Of a stretch of DNA of 64,000 nt, positions 8,851 to 18,299 are shown piece after piece. The stretch spans positions 124,001 through 188,000 of the forward strand of contig CAWARA010000016.1 of NCBI GenBank assembly GCA_963784195.1, read 5' to 3'. The stretch is from CAVQAH01 sp963784195. Lineage in GTDB: Bacteria > Acidobacteriota > Vicinamibacteria > Vicinamibacterales > 2-12-FULL-66-21. Numbering within the stretch: position 1 is the stretch's first letter; the number at the start of each line of letters is the position of its first letter. Made by a program: the position numbers and the translations under genes. The notes beneath the pieces were generated by a model. It was not told the DNA's origin and searched no databases. It worked only from the letters and a program-made list of their open reading frames with translations.

Positions 8851-10212
8851 TTATCGATCGGCCGACGATGCCTTGGACGGCGGGAGCTGGTAGGTGGGAA
8901 TCGAGCCTCCGGCCGGCAGGGAAACGGGAGCGCGATTGCCGCGTCCTGGAAGCCTCAACGAGATGACCAGCACCGCTTCGAGCACGAGCACACCGGCGAG
9001 CACCAGCAGACCCGCGCTGTAGCTCGAGGTGTCTTCCCGAAGCCAGCCCATGACCGATGGCCCGACGGCCCCGCCGAGATTGCCGATCGAGTTGATGAGC
9101 GCGATGCCGGCGGCCGCAGCCGCGCCGCCCAGGAACATCGGCGGAATCGCCCAGAAAACGCTCAGTATCGAGCGCTGTCCGAGCTGAGACAGTGTGAAGC
9201 CGAGGACGAGCAGCGGCAGGCTGGACTGAAACGTCACCGCAACCAGCAACCCGGCCGCCGCCGTGAACGCACATGCCGCCACGTGCCACTTGCGCTCGCC
9301 CGTTCGATCGGAGTGCCGGCCGATGACGACCATTCCGACCAGCGCCGCAGCGAAGGGAACGGCTGTGATGGCGCTCAGGGCAAACCCGTCCAGCCCAGAC
9401 GACTCGCGCAAAATCCTCGGCAGCCAGAGAAAGATGCCGTAAGTCACGAGCGCATTGAGGAAGTAGATGGCGGCGAGCAGCCACACTTTTCCGCTGGCCA
9501 GGCTTCGCAGGAGCGAGCCCTGGTGGCTTCCGGGGAGATCGGCGCGTTCCCGTCGCATCGTGTCCGCGAGCCACGCACGCTCGGGCTCGCTCAGCCACGT
9601 GGCCTGCTCGGGCCTGTCGGTGAGCACCCACAACGCCGCCACGCCGAGGATGACCGCCGGCAGGCCTTCGATGACGAACAGCCATTGCCACCCTCGCAAC
9701 CCCGCGAGCCCATCGAGCTTGAGCAGCGCTTCCGATGCCGGGGCGCCGACGATCATCGCGATGGGCGCGGCCATCATGAAGAGCGCACCCGTGCGCGCTC
9801 GCTCCGCCGCAGGAATCCAGTACGTCAGGTACAGCACCATGCCGGGAAAGAACCCCGCTTCGGCAATTCCCAACAGGACACGCGCGACGTAAAACGTCGT
9901 CGTATCCGTCACGAACATCGTCCCCATGGACACGAGGCCCCAGAGCACCATGATGCGGGCCATCCACCGCCGCGCCCCGACGCGTTCGAGGATCAGGTTG
10001 CTCGGGATCTCGAACAGGCAGTAGCCGAGAAAGAACAGGCCGGCGCCAACCCCATAGGCGGCATCACTGAGGCCCAGGTCGCGCTGCAGCGCGTCCGCCG
10101 CAAACCCGATGTTCACACGGTCGATGTAGGCGACGACGTAGCAGAGGAAGGCGAACGGAATCAGCCTGCGGGTGACACGTTTTACGACGAGGGGTTCATG
10201 ACGGGGGTTCAT
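8851..10212 (-). CDS. MFS transporter, anion:cation symporter (ACS) family
   Basis: Inner-membrane secondary transporter of 453 aa with twelve predicted membrane segments. The N-terminal signature (CYVVAYIDRVNIGFAADALQ, then FFLGYCLFEIPSNLILERVG) is typical of the ACS family, whose members carry hexuronates, glucarate, tartrate, phthalate or similar organic anions. I use ATG at 10212; an in-frame GTG at 10227 would add five residues, and neither has a clear Shine-Dalgarno. The start lies inside a degenerate GGGTTCA repeat block. It is divergent from the TonB receptor at 10437, so it may carry the uronate-like product of that locus across the inner membrane (inference). Confidence 0.9.
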   Translation of the reverse strand: MNPRHEPLVVKRVTRRLIPFAFLCYVVAYIDRVNIGFAADALQRDLGLSDAAYGVGAGLFFLGYCLFEIPSNLILERVGARRWMARIMVLWGLVSMGTMFVTDTTTFYVARVLLGIAEAGFFPGMVLYLTYWIPAAERARTGALFMMAAPIAMIVGAPASEALLKLDGLAGLRGWQWLFVIEGLPAVILGVAALWVLTDRPEQATWLSEPERAWLADTMRRERADLPGSHQGSLLRSLASGKVWLLAAIYFLNALVTYGIFLWLPRILRESSGLDGFALSAITAVPFAAALVGMVVIGRHSDRTGERKWHVAACAFTAAAGLLVAVTFQSSLPLLVLGFTLSQLGQRSILSVFWAIPPMFLGGAAAAAGIALINSIGNLGGAVGPSVMGWLREDTSSYSAGLLVLAGVLVLEAVLVISLRLPGRGNRAPVSLPAGGSIPTYQLPPSKASSADR

Positions 10213-10252
10213 ACAAGGGTTCAACACGGGGGTTCATGACGACGGTTCACAA
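10191..10252. repeat. Degenerate tandem repeat of a GGGTTCA-containing unit
   Basis: Five diverged units of about 12-14 bases, each containing GGTTCA, run from inside the first codons of the MFS gene into the intergenic region. The repeat supplies several possible start codons for the MFS gene on the minus strand. Confidence 0.55.
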
Positions 10253-10344
10253 CGGACGTCGTGGCCATTGTCAGCCAGATCGGGCGGCTGATGGCGAAAC
10301 GTAACGGGTAAATCTGGACGGGGCGCCGACAGGTTTCGGGAACG

Positions 10345-10358
10345 GTAAAGTCGTTTAC
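10345..10358. promoter_or_regulatory. Possible operator: GTAAA-N4-TTTAC palindrome
   Basis: A perfect 5-bp inverted repeat lies 79 bases before the TonB receptor start. Its form resembles LacI-family operators (GTAAA...TTTAC). No LacI-type gene is in the window, so this is only a candidate site. Confidence 0.3.
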
Positions 10359-10436
10359 TTAAGCGCTAAAGGATGGTAATACCTCCCCATTCTGACGCGC
10401 GCCGGCGAGGCCGGCTGATGGGGAGGAGAGGGTTCA

Positions 10437-13400
10437 ATGTGCACATTGAGGTCAGGAATCCTGTGCGTGCTTCTAGCGGCCAGCGCCGTTGCCCTCACGC
10501 CTGGCGCGACAGCCGCCCAGAACGTGACCGGCACGATCTCCGGCACCGTGGCCGACCCGCAGGGACAAGTCGTGCCGGGGGCCACGGTGAGCGTCGTCAA
10601 CGAGGCGACCGGCGACACGCGTACCGCCACCAGTGGCACCACCGGCAACTTTCAGATCACCAACCTGCTGCCGGGGACCTATACGGTCCGCATCGAGATG
10701 GCTGGCTTCCGGCCCATGGAGCGGACACGCAACGTGTTGAGCGCGTCAGAACGGCTGTCGCTCGGGGTGCTGACGCTGCAAGTGGGATCCATCGGCGAAG
10801 CTGTCACCGTCGAGGCCAGCGGCACGTACGTCAACGTGGGTGAGACCCAACATAGCGGTCTGATCACGTCGAAGCAGATCGAACAGATCCAGGTGCGGTC
10901 GCGCGACGTGACCTCGCTGCTCCGCCTCGTGCCGGGCGTCCGCTACGAGGACAACGTCGAGGCGATGGGCGATAGTTTCGGCACGCTGATTCCCCACGTC
11001 GGCGGTCAGCGGCGCGATTGGAACACCGTGATGATCGACGGCGTGCTGGGCAACGAGATCGGACAGGCCAACCGGCTGGGACAGGCGATCAACCTCGACG
11101 CGATCGCGGAAATCAAGGTCCTGCTCAACACGTATCGTGCCGAGTATGGCCGCACCGGAGGCGGTCAGATCCAGATCATCAGCAAGAGTGGCAGCTCGCG
11201 CTACGCCGGAAACCTGTACTACTACGGCCGGCACGAGAACCTGAACGGCAACAACTTCTTCAACAACCGGGCAAGCCGCGAGAAGCCGCGGTACCGGTTC
11301 AACACCTATGGAGGCAACCTCGGCGGGCCGGTGCCGGGCGCGCCGAAACAGCTGTTCTTCTTCTACTCGCTCGAGGCGCCGATCACCGAAAAACCGGGCG
11401 CGCTCCTCAACTGGATGATGCCGACGGAGCTCGAACGCCGCGGCGACTTCTCGCAGACGCTCGACAGTGCCGGCCGCCTCGTCGTCATCCGCGATCCTGC
11501 GAACGGGCAACCGTTCCAGGGCAACGTTATCCCCGCCGACCAAATCAACCGCAACGGCCAGGCACTGCTCAACATCCTCCCGCTTCCGACGCTCTTCGAT
11601 CGCACGTTCACCGGCGGCAATTTCAATCATCAGACGGAAGCGATTGCCGACAATCCCAGGCGGAACCAGGTCCTGCGCGTGGACTGGCGGCCGTCCGACA
11701 GCGACAGCTTCTACTTCACCTTCAAGGACTGGCGATCCGATCAGCGCGGCGTCGGCGGCACGGGAGGCGTGACGGCGGGGCCCGCCGCGTGGGGCTGGTT
11801 CAATGCGCATTACCTGAACACGGATCGCGGAGGCAGCGCGAACTACACGAAGATCCTGAACTCCAGCCTCGTCAACGAGGCCGCCTTCGGGGTACGGGCA
11901 CAGACCGAACAGTTCTACCCGCTCAGCGACGCGGACTGGGATCGCGCTCGCCGGAGCACCTACAACTTCGCCGTCGGACAGTTCCATCCGGAGCTGAACC
12001 CGGAAGGCGTGCTGCCGAAAGCGACGTTCGGCGGCTCGAACCCACCAAACTTCACGTTCGACAATCGGCTGACGGAGAAAGGCACCCCGTGGCTGTTCTC
12101 GTTCCGCAACGACCTCACCTGGGCGCGCGGCAACCACACGTACAAGACCGGCATGTACTGGGAACGCCTCCACAACTCCGAGGGCAAAGGCGGTGTGGGC
12201 GCCGGCCCCTGGGCCGGTCAGTTCAATTTCACCGTTGACACCAACAACCCGCTCGATGCGCGCCATCCGTTCGCGAACGCGCTGCTCGGCGTGTTCCGCG
12301 ACTACACCGAGGTCGATGCATATCCAGAGGTGCAGGCGCGTCGCACGCTGATCGAGTGGTACGTGCAGGACACGTGGAAGGCCGGTCAGCGCATCACCCT
12401 CGATCTCGGGTTGCGCTTCCTCTACTACCGGCCCTGGTACAGCACGCTGCCGACCGCCGTGTTCGTGCCCGAACGGTACGACCCGGCGCAGGCGCCGCGG
12501 CTCTACCAACCGGCGCGGCGCAACAATCAGAACGTCGCGTTCGACCCGGTCACCGGGCAGGAGCTGCCGAACATCTTCGTGGGCAGCTTCGTGCCGAACT
12601 CCGGAAACATCTACAACGGAATGGTCACGAACGACGATCCGAACTATCCCCGAGGCTTCCGCGACACTCAGGGCATTCATCCGGAACCGCGTGTCGGCCT
12701 CGCCTGGGACATCTTCGGCGATGCCCGAACTTCCCTGCACACCAGCGCCGGCATCTACCACAACGCGCACATCACGGCGCGCAGCATGGACAGCGCCGCC
12801 AACAATCCGCCGGCGGTGAACACGCCGAGCATCAATTACGGCACGTTCGACACGCTGCTCCAGGGAGCCGGCTTCTCGCTGCGCCCGAGCAACGTGTTCG
12901 GTCTCGAGCGCGACGCGAAGACGCCCACCAGCTACAACTGGTCGATTGGCATCCAGCGCGAGCTCGGCTGGGGAACGGTGATCGACGTCACGTACTCCGG
13001 CAGCACGACGCGCCACCTTGAAATCGTCTCGGATATCAACGCCGTGCCGGACGGCGCGCGCTACGTGGACATCAACCCGCAGAACGCGAACCCGCAGAAT
13101 CCGTCGACGGCGCTGCCCGCCGAGTTCCTGCGCCCCTATCGCGGCTACCAGAACATCAACTTCCGAGAGCACAGCGGCACCTCCGACTACCACGGGCTCC
13201 AGGTGCAGGTGAACCGGCGGTACATCCGCGGCCTCCAGTTCAGCGCCGCGTACACGTTCGGCAAAACGAATGGCGTCGCCGACGAAGACGAGGGCGGCTT
13301 CAGTAAGGCCCGTTCACTCGAAGACTGGTTCTACGCGCCATATGCGTCCAGCCAGGCACACAACCTCGTGATCAATTACACGTGGGACCTGCCGAGTGCG

Positions 13401-13970
13401 AGCCGCCTGTGGAACTCGGCGCTCGTACGGGCGGTGCTCGACAACTGGCAGCTCTCGGGCGAGAACGCGTTCGTCAGCGGCGACTGGTCGCCGGTTTTCC
13501 TGACGACCACCGACAACTTCGACTTCACCGGTGGCGACGGAGGCGCGGGAACGAACATCGCGCCGCCCAATGGCGGCGACGTCCGCGTCGTCAGGCCCCG
13601 GATCGTCGGCGACGTGACGGCGGGCAACCGGAACGCCGCACCAGACCAGCCGGGATCGTGGCTCAATGTCGACGCCTTCGGCCGGCCCACGGGTCGTGGC
13701 GACTTCGGCGATGCGCCACGGACCGTGTTCCAGCTTCCGGGCATCAACAATTGGAACATCTCCCTGTTCAAGAATTTTCCGATGGGAGGCTCGAGGCGGT
13801 TGCAATTCCGCTGGGAGATCTACAATCTGCTGAATCACACGCAGTTCAGCACGCTCGACAACACGGCACGGTTCGATGCGCTCGGCGCTCAGGTCAACCC
13901 GGCGTTCGGCAAAGCGACAGCGGCGCGCAATCCGAGGATCATGCAAGGGGCGATCAGATTTACGTTCTAG
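10437..13970 (+). CDS. TonB-dependent receptor with carboxypeptidase-regulatory-like domain
   Basis: Complete outer-membrane receptor of 1177 aa. GGGGAGGAGAG precedes the ATG at 10437. The signal peptide runs to about residue 27 (ATAAQ). Residues 30-120 hold the carboxypeptidase-regulatory-like domain (GTISGTVADPQGQVVPGATV). Residues 135-260 hold the plug (LRLVPGVRYEDN, MIDGVLGNEIGQANRLGQ, AEYGRTGGGQIQIISKSG). The rest is a 22-strand-type barrel ending in the terminal aromatic (GAIRFTF). It is the first gene of a plus-strand cluster with an alginate-lyase-family protein and a GH36-type galactosidase, so it probably imports oligosaccharides released by them. No SusD partner is present, as is usual outside Bacteroidota. 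Confidence 0.95.
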   Translation: MCTLRSGILCVLLAASAVALTPGATAAQNVTGTISGTVADPQGQVVPGATVSVVNEATGDTRTATSGTTGNFQITNLLPGTYTVRIEMAGFRPMERTRNVLSASERLSLGVLTLQVGSIGEAVTVEASGTYVNVGETQHSGLITSKQIEQIQVRSRDVTSLLRLVPGVRYEDNVEAMGDSFGTLIPHVGGQRRDWNTVMIDGVLGNEIGQANRLGQAINLDAIAEIKVLLNTYRAEYGRTGGGQIQIISKSGSSRYAGNLYYYGRHENLNGNNFFNNRASREKPRYRFNTYGGNLGGPVPGAPKQLFFFYSLEAPITEKPGALLNWMMPTELERRGDFSQTLDSAGRLVVIRDPANGQPFQGNVIPADQINRNGQALLNILPLPTLFDRTFTGGNFNHQTEAIADNPRRNQVLRVDWRPSDSDSFYFTFKDWRSDQRGVGGTGGVTAGPAAWGWFNAHYLNTDRGGSANYTKILNSSLVNEAAFGVRAQTEQFYPLSDADWDRARRSTYNFAVGQFHPELNPEGVLPKATFGGSNPPNFTFDNRLTEKGTPWLFSFRNDLTWARGNHTYKTGMYWERLHNSEGKGGVGAGPWAGQFNFTVDTNNPLDARHPFANALLGVFRDYTEVDAYPEVQARRTLIEWYVQDTWKAGQRITLDLGLRFLYYRPWYSTLPTAVFVPERYDPAQAPRLYQPARRNNQNVAFDPVTGQELPNIFVGSFVPNSGNIYNGMVTNDDPNYPRGFRDTQGIHPEPRVGLAWDIFGDARTSLHTSAGIYHNAHITARSMDSAANNPPAVNTPSINYGTFDTLLQGAGFSLRPSNVFGLERDAKTPTSYNWSIGIQRELGWGTVIDVTYSGSTTRHLEIVSDINAVPDGARYVDINPQNANPQNPSTALPAEFLRPYRGYQNINFREHSGTSDYHGLQVQVNRRYIRGLQFSAAYTFGKTNGVADEDEGGFSKARSLEDWFYAPYASSQAHNLVINYTWDLPSASRLWNSALVRAVLDNWQLSGENAFVSGDWSPVFLTTTDNFDFTGGDGGAGTNIAPPNGGDVRVVRPRIVGDVTAGNRNAAPDQPGSWLNVDAFGRPTGRGDFGDAPRTVFQLPGINNWNISLFKNFPMGGSRRLQFRWEIYNLLNHTQFSTLDNTARFDALGAQVNPAFGKATAARNPRIMQGAIRFTF

Positions 13971-13982
13971 TGGTGCCATCGT

Positions 13983-14017
13983 CGTGGTCCGTTGTTCGTG
14001 GTTCGTGTCTCGTCGCG
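13983..14017. repeat. Five heptad units of CGTGGTC/CGTGGTT type
   Basis: Five consecutive 7-base units (CGTGGTC, CGTTGTT, CGTGGTT, CGTGTCT, CGTCGCG) start 12 bases after the TonB receptor stop. In reverse complement they match the ACGAACC/ACGGACC arrays at 29715 and 54643. Confidence 0.7.
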
Positions 14018-14038
14018 CGACGTGGGTGGATAGATAAC

Positions 14039-15241
14039 GTGCTCACAAGGAGGCAGTTTCTCGCGACTCCGGCCGGTGTGCTCCTGGCGGGCGCCATCGC
14101 TCGCCAGGATCTCGATCTTCGCAGCATCGAACGAACTCGCGTCCTGCGCGCGGCCGATCGGTACCTTCGTGAGTCACCGCAGACGATCACCGCTACGTCG
14201 AGCCCGCGCAGCGCGGGCGGGCGGCACGACTACTTCTCCGAGGGCGACTACTGGTGGCCCGATCCGGCTAACGCGGACGGCCCCTACATCCAGCGCGACG
14301 GGATGACGAATCCCGATAACTTCGTCGCGCACCGCCACGCGCTGATCAGGCTCAGCCTGCAGGTGCCGGCGTTGGCCGCGGCCTGGGTGATCACGCGAGA
14401 CCAGCGATACGCGGACCACGCGGCGCTCCATCTGCGGGCCTGGTTCGTGGACAGCGACACCAGGATGAATCCGCACTTGTTGTACGCACAGGCCATCAAG
14501 GGGCGGGTGACGGGCCGTGGTATCGGCATCATCGATACGCTGCACCTCGTCGAGGTCGCGCGCGCGATTACGGTGCTCGAGAACGCGGGCGCGCTCGGAG
14601 CGCAGGTGCGTCAGGGAACGCGCCAGTGGTTCGAGCAATACCTCGCGTGGATGACGACCCACGAATACGGCCAGGCCGAACGCGACGCGAAGAACAACCA
14701 CGGAACATGCTGGGTGGCACAGGTCGCCGAGTTCGCACGCTACACCGGGCGAGACGACCTCACGGCGTTCTGCCGCGATCGCTTCAAGACTGTACTGGTG
14801 CCAGGGCAAATCGCTCCTGACGGGAGCTTCCCCGAAGAGCTGCGCAGGACGAAGCCTTACGGGTATTCGCTGTTCAATCTCGACGCGATGGCGATTGTCG
14901 CCAGATACTTGACCCAGTCGGCGGCTCGGCCTTCGGCTGCTCGGGACTCGGTCGGATGCGGGCTTTCTTTGTGGACGTTCGGCACGCCGGACGGGCGCGG
15001 CATCGGCAAGGCGCTCGCCTTCATGTACCCCTTCATCAAAGACAAATCGCGCTGGCCGCACAAACCGGATGTCATGTACTACGACGAGTGGCCGGTACGC
15101 CATACGGCGCTGCTCTTCGGCGGGCGGGCGCTAGGGCGGCCCGAGTACGTCGACCTGTGGAAGACGCTGAACGCCGATCCCACCGTCGACGAGACGATTC
15201 GCAATTACTTCATCCGGCAGCCGGTGCTGTGGACCACATAA
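14039..15241 (+). CDS. Alginate lyase family protein, Tat-exported
   Basis: Predicted polysaccharide lyase of the alginate-lyase (alpha/alpha toroid) superfamily, 400 aa. The start is GTG 14039, directly followed by a Tat-like signal (LTRRQFLATPAGVLLAGAIA). The long open frame upstream of 14039 overlaps the receptor gene and is not coding. Family features include GDYWWPDPANADGPYIQRDG, the helix pair LRAWFVDSDTRMNPHLLYAQ and the central NNHGTCWVAQVAEFAR segment, whose Asn-Asn-His is the conserved catalytic patch of this superfamily. Members act on alginate or other uronate polymers and many are only distantly related to true alginate lyases, so the substrate is not certain. The IolB-like isomerase and MFS transporter nearby fit uronate use. 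Confidence 0.82.
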   Translation: MLTRRQFLATPAGVLLAGAIARQDLDLRSIERTRVLRAADRYLRESPQTITATSSPRSAGGRHDYFSEGDYWWPDPANADGPYIQRDGMTNPDNFVAHRHALIRLSLQVPALAAAWVITRDQRYADHAALHLRAWFVDSDTRMNPHLLYAQAIKGRVTGRGIGIIDTLHLVEVARAITVLENAGALGAQVRQGTRQWFEQYLAWMTTHEYGQAERDAKNNHGTCWVAQVAEFARYTGRDDLTAFCRDRFKTVLVPGQIAPDGSFPEELRRTKPYGYSLFNLDAMAIVARYLTQSAARPSAARDSVGCGLSLWTFGTPDGRGIGKALAFMYPFIKDKSRWPHKPDVMYYDEWPVRHTALLFGGRALGRPEYVDLWKTLNADPTVDETIRNYFIRQPVLWTT

Positions 15242-15254
15242 AGGAAATCTTCGT

Positions 15255-17075
15255 ATGACGCTCGTCTCGCGCCGGGAGCTTCTTCGTGCCGCGGCTGCGG
15301 TGCCCGTGGCGGCCATGGCTCCAAGGTCGATCGCGGCGTTCCAGTACCATGGCGCCCTGGACCTCGGGATCTTCCTGAAGGCGCCGTGGCAGGCGGTGGG
15401 TGTAGACGGCGAGCCGCTCGCACACGTGCAGGTGTCCCGCTCGTGGAGAGGTTCCACCTGTCAATCCACCGCGTCCAACACCGGCCGTCAGCCGGTGCGC
15501 ATCAAGCACATCGTCCTGTTCGACGTCGCCCACTCTCTTCCACGGGACACGGCCCTCTATGGCGAGGGCTTTCAGATGCTGACGCAAACGGGGGGCACGC
15601 TGGGCCAGCCGCTGGATCTCGGCAACTACACCGACCCGAAACACTACCGTTTGCCCGAGCCTTCGGGAGCACGCGTCGTCTACGGGCTGGCCACGATCAA
15701 GGCAGCCGAAGGCTCGCACCACGTCCTCGCCTTCGATTCGTGCAGACGATTCAATGGCGCGTTGCACGTTCGGCCGTCGTCGCTCCAGGTCATCGTCGAA
15801 ACCGAAGGGTTGACGCTCGAACCGGGCCAGCAGTGGACGCTCGAGGAATTCTCGTACACGTCGGGACCGGATCGTGAGGCGCTCCTGTCGTCGCTAGCGC
15901 AGCGGCTGAACACGAATCATCCGCCGCTCCGGTTTGCGGCGCCACCTGCCGGGTGGTGTTCGTGGTACTGCTTTGGTCCACGAGTGACCGCACAGCAAGT
16001 GCGCGACAACCTCGACGTCATCGCAAAACAGATTCCCGGCCTGAAGTACATCCAGATAGACGACGGCTACCAGCCAGCGATGGGCGACTGGCTCGAGACC
16101 GGCCCCGCATTCGGCGGCAGCGTCCAGGCGGTTTTGAAGGATATCCGGACGCGTGGATTCGAGCCGGCGATCTGGGTCGCTCCATTCATCGCCGAGGAAG
16201 GATCGAACCTCTTCAAGGCTCATCCCGAGTGGTTCGTGAGGAACGCCGACGGGAAGCCGTTGCGGTCCGACATGGTCACGTTCGGCGGATGGCGGCGCGG
16301 CCCGTGGTACGCCGTGGACGGCACGCACCCGGACGCGCAGCGGCATCTCGAGCAGGTGTTTCGCACGATGCGGCAGGAATGGGGTTGCACCTACTTCAAG
16401 CTCGATGCGAACTTCTGGGGAGCCATTCCCGGCGGCCGGTTCCACGACGCCGGCGCAACGCGTATCGAAGCCTACCGTCGCGGCATGCAGGCAGTGCTCC
16501 GCGGAAGCGGCGACGCGTTCGTTCTCGGCTGCAACCATCCGATCTGGCCGTCGCTGGGGCTGATCCATGGATCGCGGAGCTCCAACGACATCAAACGCGA
16601 GTGGAAGCGCATCGAAACGACAGCCCGGCAGAACCTGATGCGCAACTGGCAGAATGGCCGTCTGTGGTGGAACGATCCGGACGCGATCGTCCTGACAGGC
16701 GACCTTCCGGAAAACGAATTTCGATTTCATGCAACCGCTATCTTCGCCAGCGGAGGCATGATCCTTTCCGGCGACGATTTGACGGCCATCCCGCCGGCAC
16801 GGCTCGCGATGCTGCGCAAACTCGAGCCACCCACCGGTGTTGCCGCGCGTTTCGATGACGAGTCGCTGCGCGTCGGCGTTGTCGAGTTGAAGGACCGCCG
16901 CTTCGTGTGCCTGCTGAACTGGCAGGATACGCCGCAGCGATTGTCATTCTCGATGTCTCCGCCAGCGCGCGCGGTTGACGTCTGGACTGGCGAGGACCTT
17001 GGACGTCTTGCAGGACACACGGCCGTTACCGTAGACGCGCGCGCCGGACGGCTTCTGGAGTGTACGCTCGCATGA
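15255..17075 (+). CDS. Alpha-galactosidase-like glycoside hydrolase (GH36/clan GH-D), Tat-exported
   Basis: Exo-glycosidase of 606 aa, starting 13 bases after the lyase gene. The N-terminal SRRELLRAAAAVPVAAMA is a Tat signal. Residues 30-225 form a beta-sandwich and residues 230-520 a TIM barrel. The clan GH-D signatures are clear: IQIDDGYQ (266-273), FKLDANFWG with the predicted nucleophile Asp384, and SRSSNDIKREW with the predicted acid/base Asp445. A small C-terminal beta domain closes the protein. Its TGA overlaps the ATG of the following metallo-hydrolase gene. Alpha-galactosidase is the likeliest activity; related specificities in the clan, such as alpha-N-acetylgalactosaminidase, cannot be excluded. 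Confidence 0.9.
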   Translation: MTLVSRRELLRAAAAVPVAAMAPRSIAAFQYHGALDLGIFLKAPWQAVGVDGEPLAHVQVSRSWRGSTCQSTASNTGRQPVRIKHIVLFDVAHSLPRDTALYGEGFQMLTQTGGTLGQPLDLGNYTDPKHYRLPEPSGARVVYGLATIKAAEGSHHVLAFDSCRRFNGALHVRPSSLQVIVETEGLTLEPGQQWTLEEFSYTSGPDREALLSSLAQRLNTNHPPLRFAAPPAGWCSWYCFGPRVTAQQVRDNLDVIAKQIPGLKYIQIDDGYQPAMGDWLETGPAFGGSVQAVLKDIRTRGFEPAIWVAPFIAEEGSNLFKAHPEWFVRNADGKPLRSDMVTFGGWRRGPWYAVDGTHPDAQRHLEQVFRTMRQEWGCTYFKLDANFWGAIPGGRFHDAGATRIEAYRRGMQAVLRGSGDAFVLGCNHPIWPSLGLIHGSRSSNDIKREWKRIETTARQNLMRNWQNGRLWWNDPDAIVLTGDLPENEFRFHATAIFASGGMILSGDDLTAIPPARLAMLRKLEPPTGVAARFDDESLRVGVVELKDRRFVCLLNWQDTPQRLSFSMSPPARAVDVWTGEDLGRLAGHTAVTVDARAGRLLECTLA

Positions 17076-18097
17076 CAACTCGAACAGCAATCCTCGCGGC
17101 GTGTGTGTGCTGTGCGCTGGCAGCGTCGCGCGTCGCCAGCCAGACCGGGCCCCCGCTCCACGTGACATTCATCGACGTGGAAGGTGGCCAGGCGACCCTG
17201 GTCGTGACGGCGTCCGGCGAGGCGATGCTGATCGACGCGGGATATGAGGGTTTCAACGATCGTGACGCGGACCGAATCGCAGCTGAAGCCAAGCGTGCCG
17301 GCGTGTCACGCATCGACTACATGATCGTGACTCACTACCATCGCGATCACGTGGGCGGCGTGCCGGCGCTCGCCGCGAGGATCCCGATCGGAGACGTTCG
17401 TCGATCATGGAGCGAGCGTCGAGAAGGGTGAGCGCCCGATGCGCTGTTCGGCTGCGTACAGAAGGTCCGCGAGAAGGGGCGCCATCTCCTGGTGAAGCCG
17501 GGCGATCGATTGCCGATTGCCGGACTGGACTTCTGGATCGTCTCCTCAGCAGGAGAACTGCTCACGCAGCCGTTGCCAGGCGCGGGCGATCCAAACCCGC
17601 TGTGCCGCGACTTCGTGCGGAAAGACGACGATCCGAGCGAGAACGCGCGCTCGGTCGGGATGCTCATCGGCTACGGCCGCTTCCGGTTGCTGGATCTGGG
17701 CGACCTGACGTGGAACAAGGAACACGGCCTGGCCTGTCCCACCAACATGATCGGCAAGGTGGATCTCTATCTCACCACGCATCATGGCACCGAGTCGTCG
17801 GGACCGGCGGCAGTCGTTCACGCCGTCGCGCCGCGCGTCGCGGTGATGAACAACGGATCGACGAAGGGCGGCTCGCGCGAAGCCTGGAAGATCGTGCGAA
17901 CGTCACCAGGCCTCGAGGACTTCTGGCAATTGCATTACGCAGCGGACGCAGGGCCGGACCACAACGTCCCGCAGCAGTTCATTGCTAACACGGACGAGAA
18001 GACCGCCCACGCCATCCGGCTCACCGCGTATCAGGACGGGCGGTTCTCGATTACCAACGCGCGGAATGGTCACTCGGTTGAGTACAAAGTGCGCTAG
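17072..18097 (+). CDS. ComEC/Rec2-like metallo-beta-lactamase-fold protein, with two compensating frameshifts
   Basis: Exported metallo-hydrolase of 341 aa once repaired. The ATG at 17072 overlaps the galactosidase stop. A signal peptide ends near residue 26. The MBL-fold metal site is visible as HYHRDHVGGVP. The frame is lost between about 17391 and 17438. Dropping one base at 17390-17394 gives IPIGTFVDHGASVEKGERP, and adding one at 17436-17438 returns to the original frame as DALFGCVQKVREKGRHLLVKPGD, which continues to the stop at 18095. Unrepaired, a stop falls at 17429. The later HHGTESSGPAAVVHAVAPRV and MNNGSTKGGS segments are typical of ComEC-like MBL proteins found beside glycan genes. 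Function unknown; the stop codon lies inside the first unit of the octamer array. Confidence 0.78.
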
Positions 18098-18296
18098 TGC
18101 GCAAGTGCGCGGGTGCGCAAGTGCGCGGGTGCGCAGGTGCGCGGGTGCGCAAGTGCAACAAAGCAAAGTGCGCAGGTGCGCAGGTGCGCAGGTGCGCAAG
18201 TGCAACAAAGCAAAGTGCGCGGGTGCGCCAGTGCGCATGGCTCACAAGCACCAAAGTGCGCACGTGCGTCACCCGCGTACGTGCGCACTTGCAAGT
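18089..18296. repeat. Octamer tandem array GTGCGCAA/GTGCGCGG at a convergent junction
   Basis: Runs of 8-base units (GTGCGCAA, GTGCGCGG, GTGCGCAG) fill the whole gap between two convergent genes. The first unit forms the last codons and stop of the metallo-hydrolase gene. A 47-base higher-order period is visible: a 23-base segment with AACAAAGCAAA at 18145-18167 recurs exactly at 18192-18214. The right end (18255-18296) carries the motif in the opposite sense, so a hairpin is possible. The same octamer recurs at 52869 and 53050. Confidence 0.9.
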
Positions 18297-18299
18297 CGG

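Noticed and set aside
10746..13193. 815-codon minus-strand open frame over the second TonB receptor
   Set aside because: Antisense shadow of a high-GC gene; the sense frame has full receptor architecture.
13382..14038. N-terminal extension of the alginate-lyase-family gene
   Set aside because: It overlaps the receptor gene out of frame; the GTG at 14039 is followed at once by a Tat signal.
18089..18296. CRISPR array
   Set aside because: The units are 8 bases and contiguous with no unique spacers, and no cas genes are present.
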